From Treponema sp. (lineage in GTDB: Bacteria; Spirochaetota; Spirochaetia; Treponematales; Treponemataceae), in NCBI GenBank assembly GCA_017962415.1, contig JAGCVK010000035.1, positions 1-58,052 on the forward strand: a DNA stretch of 58,052 nt, written 5' to 3'. A program made the translations under genes and the position numbers. Below, piece by piece: positions 53,146-58,052 of the stretch (position 1 is the stretch's first letter; each line of letters opens with the position of its first letter). Below the pieces are notes generated by a model. It was not told the DNA's origin. It saw only the letters and a program-made list of their open reading frames with translations, and made no database searches.

Positions 53146-53779
53146 AACTGGTTGAGCCGTCGCTTTCAATTTTCATTCTGATAAAAGCAATATCTGTAAA
53201 AGTTTTTTCAACTGTTGCAATCGCAAAACTTGCCGGCTGCCCGCCGCGCGGTCTTGCGCAGCTTCCCGGATTTACCATTTTGTAACCGTTTATATTGTCT
53301 TCGCGGGCAATGTGCGTGTGGCCGTAAAATCCAATGCGGCTTTCTGAAACCTGCATTTCAAGGCCAAAAGTTTCTAGCCCAAAATCAACACTTTGATTAT
53401 GCCCGTGCGAAATCATTATGATTTGGCCGTTTACTTTTAGTTCAACCAGTTCAGAAAAATAAAGCGAAGCTGAATCCAGCGGATATGATGAAGGATCGCA
53501 GTTTCCTTTTACGGCGGCAATTACCGGCGGAACACATTCCATCAGTTTTGAATCTGTTTGAGCTGCGTACAAAAGTCGTGAAATATCACAAATTCCGTCT
53601 CCGCAAAAAACAACCGCATCACATTTTGCACCGTAGCGGCGGACAATCTTTTCAAAAACCGGGTAATTTTCATGCGAATCCGAGATTATTAAAAGTCGCG
53701 CGTGGTCTTTTGTTTCGAGCGCAGAAATTGCAGCCTTTGAGCCAATAATATTTTGGTGTCTTTGAGTAATTTCTATCAT
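53123..53779 (-). CDS. YfcE-type metallophosphoesterase
   Basis: A 218-residue calcineurin-like phosphodiesterase of the YfcE/MJ0936 group. Metal ligands are in LLIISDSHENY near 31-41, VVFCGDGICD near 58, AVKGNCDPS near 89, IMISHGHNQ near 120 and YGHTHIARED near 153. The usual small-substrate enzymes of this group hydrolyse phosphodiesters in vitro; the natural substrate is open. AGGCG precedes the start. It converges with the metallo-beta-lactamase-fold gene and overlaps it by 23 bases. Confidence 0.92.
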   Translation of the reverse strand: MIEITQRHQNIIGSKAAISALETKDHARLLIISDSHENYPVFEKIVRRYGAKCDAVVFCGDGICDISRLLYAAQTDSKLMECVPPVIAAVKGNCDPSSYPLDSASLYFSELVELKVNGQIIMISHGHNQSVDFGLETFGLEMQVSESRIGFYGHTHIAREDNINGYKMVNPGSCARPRGGQPASFAIATVEKTFTDIAFIRMKIESDGSTSFNLWNPI

Positions 53780-53794
53780 TTTTGCGCCTTTTGT

Positions 53795-54568
53795 TTACTG
53801 ATTCAAAACAAAATGGTTTATAGATGAAAGTCCAGATTCTGGGTCTGTATAATTATGGAACGAATGTTTTTTTAGCATTTGCGTTAGATGTGTTTGCAGA
53901 CTTTTTGTTCTTTCTGGAGCGCCGTCTAAAAGCAAAATGTAGCTGATTGTTTCGTTAATTATTTGCGGAGCGTCTTCGTGAACTGAGCTGTCTGATTCTT
54001 CTGGAGCAAGTTCGCCGGTTAATCCTGCGTTTTGGCCTTTATCAACAACTATATCGCAAGTTGATTCGATTCCAAGTACATCATCTTGTGGAAAAAGTGC
54101 AATAACCGGGTAAGGCACATTTTGTTCCCATTTATCTTGATTTTTAGCAAGCGCTTTGTGAGTATTTTCTGGAGCTCCAAGCAAAACAATTCCGCAAAGG
54201 TCTAAATCTTCACTTTGAAGTATTGCTGCAAAATCAGAAGCATAACCGCGTGAGCCATGTTTAAAATCATCTGGGTAAATAAGCGGATAAATGAGCCCGC
54301 CGTCTTCCGCAAGCCCAAAGTTTTCTCCAAGCATTTTCAGAAGCGGTTCTTTTAGCTCGGGTTTATTGAAGTCATATCCAAAAAGCACGCAAAGTTTTTT
54401 ATTTGTAACGTGCCATTTTTGCGGTTCAGTTTTAAAATCAGAATCTTCTGCTTTATCGAGAGTGAGCGACAGACTTTCGCCGCTATTTCTTTTTTGATTT
54501 TTTTTACAGCCGGAAAATGTGGCAATAATCATCAAGCCTAATACAATTTTTACACAGTTTTTTTTCAT
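53795..54568 (-). CDS. Lipoprotein of unknown function
   Basis: A 257-residue lipoprotein: hydrophobic signal followed by TFSGC (lipid cysteine near 21). Residues 58-180 show the alternating beta/alpha pattern of a periplasmic binding-like or Rossmann-like fold (LCVLFGYDFNK, CGIVLLGAPENTHKAL, YPVIALFPQDDVLGIESTCDIVVDKG), with an acidic linker near 190-200. I do not recognise the family. GGAGAAA precedes the start. The 15-base gap to the phosphoesterase suggests one transcript with it. Confidence 0.7.
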   Translation of the reverse strand: MKKNCVKIVLGLMIIATFSGCKKNQKRNSGESLSLTLDKAEDSDFKTEPQKWHVTNKKLCVLFGYDFNKPELKEPLLKMLGENFGLAEDGGLIYPLIYPDDFKHGSRGYASDFAAILQSEDLDLCGIVLLGAPENTHKALAKNQDKWEQNVPYPVIALFPQDDVLGIESTCDIVVDKGQNAGLTGELAPEESDSSVHEDAPQIINETISYILLLDGAPERTKSLQTHLTQMLKKHSFHNYTDPESGLSSINHFVLNQ

Positions 54569-54611
54569 ATTTTCTCCACCATTTCTTCTATTCTAATGTA
54601 TTTTATTTTTC

Positions 54612-54640
54612 TTGAAAAGGACAAAGGTTTTCGGTATCAT
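54612..54640 (+). promoter_or_regulatory. Promoter of the Na/Pi transporter gene, leaderless start predicted
   Basis: TTGAAA (54612-54617), exactly 17 bases, TATCAT (54635-54640). The ATG at 54647 falls on the expected +1, and there is no Shine-Dalgarno. Confidence 0.6.
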
Positions 54641-54646
54641 AGATAT

Positions 54647-56293
54647 ATGAATGTCATAAAGCCCGTTTTAGAACTTATCGGTAGCTTGGGTTTCCTTTTG
54701 TACGGAATGAAGCTCATGAGTGACGGTATTCAAAAGAGTGCCGGTGAAAAATTGCAGCGTGCACTATCTGTTCTGACAGGAAACCGTTTTGTATCCCTTC
54801 TTACAGGTCTTTTTGTTACGATGATTATTCAGTCATCGGGTGCAACTACTGTAATGGTTGTTACTTTTGTAAACGCCGGACTTATGACTCTTGCGCAGTC
54901 TGTTGGTGTTATTTTTGGTGCCAACATCGGTACTACAATTACCGCATGGATTGTTGCAATTTTCGGATTCAATTTTAAGATTTCAGCATTTGCCATTCCT
55001 GTTTTCGGAATTGGTTATTTCCTTTCAATCATCAGAAAAGGCAGTTATAGAAACTGGGCCGAAGCTCTTATGGGTTTTGGTATGCTCTTTCTTGGTTTGA
55101 GCGGGCTTTCTGATGTATTTACGCCAGAACAGGTTGGCTGGTTGTTTAGAATTCAAGGCAGCGGACCTTTTGCAATTCTTATTGGCTTTATGGTCGGTAT
55201 TGTGATTACTGCACTTTTGCATTCTTCTTCTGCATTTTCTGCGATTGTAATTACAATGGCTTATAACGGGCTTATTAATTGGGAAATGGCTGCAGCTATG
55301 ACGCTTGGTAGTAACCTTGGTTCAACTATTGACGCGATTCTTGCCGCTTTGGGCTCAAATGCAGATGCTCGCCGTTCAGCAGCAATTCACGTTATGTTTA
55401 ACTTGTTTGGTACTGTTTTGGCTTTGTGTTTCTTCCGGCCGTTTTTGGATTTGGTTATGCTTGTTACTCCAGGCGGACAGCATTCAAACATTGCGATTCG
55501 CATTTCAATGCTTCATACTGTGTTCAAAACGCTTTCTACAATTATTTTGCTTCCAATGCAAAATCCGCTTATCAATCTTACAAAAAAGATTATCAAAGAC
55601 GATCCTGCTGGCACATCAAATATTTACAAACTGGAATTTACAGAACTTCTTTCAAAAGACAGCGTTACAACTCACATTATGCAGGCTGAAAAAGCAATTG
55701 CAGATATGACTGATATTGTAACTGATATGTTCGACAAAATTCAGCTTGGCGTTACTAAGCGTAATCATGATTTTATTGAAAAATATGGCGAAGCCTGCGA
55801 ACTTGCCGAAGATTATGCTGATCAAATGCACGAGCAAATTACGCATTATTTGATTAAGTGCGAAAGTCTTCAGGTTACAGAAAAGCAGTTGAATCACATT
55901 TCTAATATGATTCAGATTGTTGATGAACTTGAAAATATGAGCGACAGTTGTTACGGAACAATTATGTTGATTTCGCGCAGTATCGAAAAGAAAATGAAAT
56001 TTCAAACTGAAGATATGGAGCGGCTTTTGCCTTACCTGGAACTTGCCCGCCAGTTCTTGCAGTTTATCCGCATAAATATCAACAAGCAGCTTACAACCGA
56101 AAAGCTGGAACTTGCCCGCGAACTTGAAAATGGAATCGACGAATTCCGCAAAGACCTTAAAAAAGTTGCACGAAAGCGTCTTGAAGGCGGTGCCGACGTT
56201 AAATCCGAGCTTTTGTACATCGACATTGTCCGCACAATCGAGCACATTGGCGACAACTGTTTCAACATTTCTGAAATCCTCGTAAACGGCTAA
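54647..56293 (+). CDS. Na/Pi cotransporter with C-terminal PhoU domain
   Basis: A 548-residue inner-membrane sodium-phosphate symporter of the NptA/YjbB kind. Residues 1-310 carry two inverted Na_Pi_cotrans repeats with the QSS motifs: IIQSSGATTVMVVTFVNAG near 65 and LLHSSSAFSAIVITMAYNG near 190, plus GANIGTTITAWI and GSNLGSTIDAILA. Residues 345-545 form a helical PhoU-like domain. I start at ATG 54647, which leads straight into the first helix, rather than 51 bases upstream, because that longer start lies inside the promoter. Phosphate export or import cannot be told apart here. The small membrane protein gene begins at the base after its stop. Confidence 0.9.
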   Translation: MNVIKPVLELIGSLGFLLYGMKLMSDGIQKSAGEKLQRALSVLTGNRFVSLLTGLFVTMIIQSSGATTVMVVTFVNAGLMTLAQSVGVIFGANIGTTITAWIVAIFGFNFKISAFAIPVFGIGYFLSIIRKGSYRNWAEALMGFGMLFLGLSGLSDVFTPEQVGWLFRIQGSGPFAILIGFMVGIVITALLHSSSAFSAIVITMAYNGLINWEMAAAMTLGSNLGSTIDAILAALGSNADARRSAAIHVMFNLFGTVLALCFFRPFLDLVMLVTPGGQHSNIAIRISMLHTVFKTLSTIILLPMQNPLINLTKKIIKDDPAGTSNIYKLEFTELLSKDSVTTHIMQAEKAIADMTDIVTDMFDKIQLGVTKRNHDFIEKYGEACELAEDYADQMHEQITHYLIKCESLQVTEKQLNHISNMIQIVDELENMSDSCYGTIMLISRSIEKKMKFQTEDMERLLPYLELARQFLQFIRININKQLTTEKLELARELENGIDEFRKDLKKVARKRLEGGADVKSELLYIDIVRTIEHIGDNCFNISEILVNG

Positions 56294-56917
56294 ATGAAGA
56301 AAGACAATAAAAATCGAAATTGGGAAATTTTTTGTTTATTGTTGATTATAATTTCTTTGTTTTTTGCAGGGCGAAATTGTTATAAACTTTGGCGTTTGGA
56401 AAAGTATGGAATTATAGAAACTGTTGTTATAAAATCTTATTCCGTAAAAACTCGTTCAAGAAGATCTGGAACCTATTATGATGTAAAAATGGAATACAGT
56501 CTGCTTGGCGAAAATGAAAGTCAGTTTTGTTCTTTTGATTTTAAGCCAGCCAAAGAATATTATGAAAATGAACGAATAAAAATTGTTCGGGATTATAAGA
56601 ATGATTTTAAACTTCCGGTAAATGAAAAAAAATCCTTTAAAAGGGTTAAAATAATTGGAAAGTTGTTGAGTGCAGTTGAAATTTTGCTGATTTTATTATT
56701 AACAAGATTTATTGAATATAGATTTGAGAAAAATCGTAATCGAAATAAAAAGATTAAAAAACTTGCAAAAAAGAATCCTGAATTAAAAGAAAAATACAAA
56801 AAGCAGGAAAAAGCAAAAAGTACAATATTTTTAATTTTGTTGGCTCCAATTCTTGCAGTTGAATATTTTTTTGATAAGATAAAAAGCCGTTCAAAAAGTA
56901 AGAAAAAGAAGAACTAA
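56294..56917 (+). CDS. Membrane protein, DUF3592-like
   Basis: A 207-residue inner-membrane protein with transmembrane segments near 13-29, 117-135 and possibly 172-187, and lysine-rich stretches after the last ones. The extracytoplasmic beta-rich part (YGIIETVVIKSYSVKTRSRR then YYDVKMEYSLLGENESQF, 37-70) resembles DUF3592, which is often of unknown function. The ATG directly follows the stop of the Na/Pi transporter, so expression is probably coupled. The 3' part is unusually lysine-rich. Confidence 0.6.
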   Translation: MKKDNKNRNWEIFCLLLIIISLFFAGRNCYKLWRLEKYGIIETVVIKSYSVKTRSRRSGTYYDVKMEYSLLGENESQFCSFDFKPAKEYYENERIKIVRDYKNDFKLPVNEKKSFKRVKIIGKLLSAVEILLILLLTRFIEYRFEKNRNRNKKIKKLAKKNPELKEKYKKQEKAKSTIFLILLAPILAVEYFFDKIKSRSKSKKKKN

Positions 56918-56991
56918 TAGATTTATAAAAAAATCTAAGCTATTATAGAAAAAATTATATAAAAACTTTTAATTAATTGAGGAAAATAATT

Positions 56992-57756
56992 ATGAAAATC
57001 ATATCGTGGAACGTAAATGGCATTCGTGCGGTTGAAAAAAAAGGATTTATAGATTGGCTTGTTTCAAGCGGCGCAGATGTTGTTTGTATTCAGGAAACAA
57101 AGGCGAATCCGGGACAGCTTTCTCCTGAACTTTTGGCACCGGGCGGAGTTTACAAAAGTTATTTTTCTAGTGCAAAGCGGCCAGGTTATTCTGGAACTGC
57201 GATTTTTACAAAAACAGAGCCGGATAGTGTAGAATTTATGGGCGATGAGCGTTTTGATGATGAAGGCCGTGTAACAATTGCAAAATACGGTAAACTTGCA
57301 GTAATTTCTGCTTATTTTCCAAACAGCCAGGATGCTGGTGCTCGCCTGGACTATAAATTAGCTTTTTGCGATACAATGCTTGCAAAGTGCAATCAGCTTG
57401 TGGCTGACGGTTTTAATATTGTTCTTTGCGGCGATTATAACATTGCTCATACGCCAATTGATTTGGCAAATCCAAAGGCAAACGAAGGGAATGCCGGCTA
57501 CTTACCAGAAGAACGTGCCTGGATGGACAAGTTTACTGCAGCTGGTTATGTAGATACTTTCCGTCATTTTTGTAAAGAGCCAAAACAATATACCTGGTGG
57601 AGTTACCGCTTTCATGCCCGCGAAAAAAATATTGGCTGGCGTATTGATTATCAATGTGTAAATCCGTCGTTTATAGATAAAGTAAAATCGTCTGTTATTT
57701 TAGCTGATGTGTTGGGCTCAGATCATTGCCCGATTAAGATTGAAGTTGAATGTTAA
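56992..57756 (+). CDS. xthA: Exodeoxyribonuclease III / AP endonuclease
   Basis: Base-excision-repair enzyme cutting at abasic sites, 254 residues. MKIISWNVNGIRA at the N terminus, the metal glutamate in CIQETKA near 35, ISAYFPNSQ near 105, the catalytic CGDYNIAHTPIDL near 145, WRIDYQCVNPS near 215 and the final SDHCPIKIEV are complete. The start at 56992 has GAGGAAA upstream; five extra residues encoded before it are not needed. It is monocistronic, with copy C of the palindromic repeat and a bidirectional terminator after it. Confidence 0.95.
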   Translation: MKIISWNVNGIRAVEKKGFIDWLVSSGADVVCIQETKANPGQLSPELLAPGGVYKSYFSSAKRPGYSGTAIFTKTEPDSVEFMGDERFDDEGRVTIAKYGKLAVISAYFPNSQDAGARLDYKLAFCDTMLAKCNQLVADGFNIVLCGDYNIAHTPIDLANPKANEGNAGYLPEERAWMDKFTAAGYVDTFRHFCKEPKQYTWWSYRFHAREKNIGWRIDYQCVNPSFIDKVKSSVILADVLGSDHCPIKIEVEC

Positions 57757-57813
57757 ATCAAACAATGGCGTACAAGTCATTGTTTGATTAACGCATTTTT
57801 GTTTTGCAAAAAG
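57756..57813. repeat. Palindromic dispersed repeat, copy C
   Basis: AATCAAACAATG/CATTGTTTGATT (57756-57767/57778-57789), 10-base loop, then GCATTTTT and AAAAAGTGC (57792-57799/57805-57813, one G-U if paired). Same order as copy A at 1637. It begins at the exoA stop. Confidence 0.75.
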
Positions 57814-57822
57814 TGCTCAAAT

Positions 57823-57863
57823 AAAAAAAACACGGTGGTTGTCGAAACTACCGTGTTTTTTTT
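57823..57863. terminator. Bidirectional terminator between xthA and the GH94 gene
   Basis: Stem AACACGGTGGTT/AACTACCGTGTT (57829-57840/57846-57857, one wobble), with A run on the left and T run on the right, so it can end transcripts from both sides. Confidence 0.85.
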
Positions 57864-57876
57864 GTTTTGAAGTTAG

Positions 57877-57903
57877 CGGTGGTTTCGACAGGCTCAACCA
57901 CCG
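57877..57903. repeat. Hairpin with GGTTTCGACAGGCTCAACC
   Basis: CGGTGGTT/AACCACCG (57877-57884/57896-57903), 11-base loop. It repeats the GTCGAAAC-type core of the neighbouring terminator in inverted form. Sequences of this kind (TTTCGACAGGCTCAACC) are scattered in many bacterial genomes. Confidence 0.5.
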
Positions 57904-57911
57904 TATTTTAA

Positions 57912-58052
57912 TTAGCCTAATGTAATTTCTACATTAACTTCTTTTTTGCCTTCAACGTATGGAACTACGCAGCCGTTAACAGCTGTGCCGTCAACAACCA
58001 TTGATTTAACGCCCTTGCAAACGTGGCTTGGGTTTTTGATTGTGATGTTGTA
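57912..58052 (-). CDS. C-terminal end of a GH94 cellobiose/chitobiose phosphorylase-like protein (partial)
   Basis: Only the last 46 codons are in the window; the gene continues past base 58052. The visible end (NPSHVCKGVKSMVVDG, then VNGCVVPY and KEVNVEITLG) is the beta-strand tail of glycoside-hydrolase-family-94 phosphorylases (former glycosyltransferase family 36), which split cellobiose or related disaccharides with phosphate to give a sugar-1-phosphate. The exact sugar cannot be told from the tail. The stop is the TAA on the minus strand at 57914-57912. Confidence 0.7.
   Translation of the reverse strand, partial: YNITIKNPSHVCKGVKSMVVDGTAVNGCVVPYVEGKKEVNVEITLG

Overview
The window is AT-rich DNA whose gene content points to a spirochaete of the genus Treponema or a close relative, probably a host-associated, carbohydrate-fermenting one. 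The pointers are many cyclic-nucleotide signalling proteins, several outer-membrane barrel-like proteins with N-terminal signal peptides, lipoproteins with relaxed lipoboxes, a LolA-like/MacB-like export cluster, and glycoside-active enzymes (GH51, GH94). Species assignment is inference. No rRNA, tRNA or CRISPR array was seen.

Layout. 1-5045: a structured end that resembles the right end of an IS200/IS605 element, then ackA, a sugar-sensor-like diguanylate cyclase and an argD-type aminotransferase. 5065-13687: a large envelope protein, then a GldA/GldF/GldG-like ABC system with a DUF4340 protein, and pth. 13816-16915: thiamine genes, with thiD-thiC on the minus strand under a TPP riboswitch and a complete terminator, and thiE divergent. 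16968-23124: an orphan ATPase-domain protein, an Rrf2 regulator, a degenerate SGNH protein with a half-SWEET transporter, a CitA/CitB-type two-component pair and a DUF3943 protein. 23165-27412: an orphan UrtA-like lipoprotein downstream of a periplasmic-propeller adenylate cyclase. 27484-31741: a large membrane-anchored propeller protein with a folded leader, a TPR lipoprotein and a candidate small RNA. 31838-38675: HAD phosphatase, a degenerate GGDEF-EAL-PAS-kinase hybrid, and the feoA-feoA-feoB-Cys-rich operon. 38779-46991: a ZIP transporter, a barrel-like protein, and an ABC/LolA-like/outer-membrane cluster with its own promoter-operator. 47069-49078: repeats, a DUF6171 zinc protein and a GH51 arabinofuranosidase broken by an in-frame amber codon. 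49247-58052: a ComFB-domain protein, clpP with three partners, a phosphoesterase, a lipoprotein, a Na/Pi transporter, exoA and the tail of a GH94 phosphorylase.

Themes. Cyclic-nucleotide signalling recurs: a c-di-GMP synthase, a c-di-GMP phosphodiesterase, a ComFB-type candidate receptor and an adenylate cyclase. Several genes (1787, 38791, 50162, 54647) have a sigma70-type -10 only 6-7 bases before the start codon and no Shine-Dalgarno, so their mRNAs are probably leaderless. A family of small palindromic repeats sits at gene ends at four or five places.
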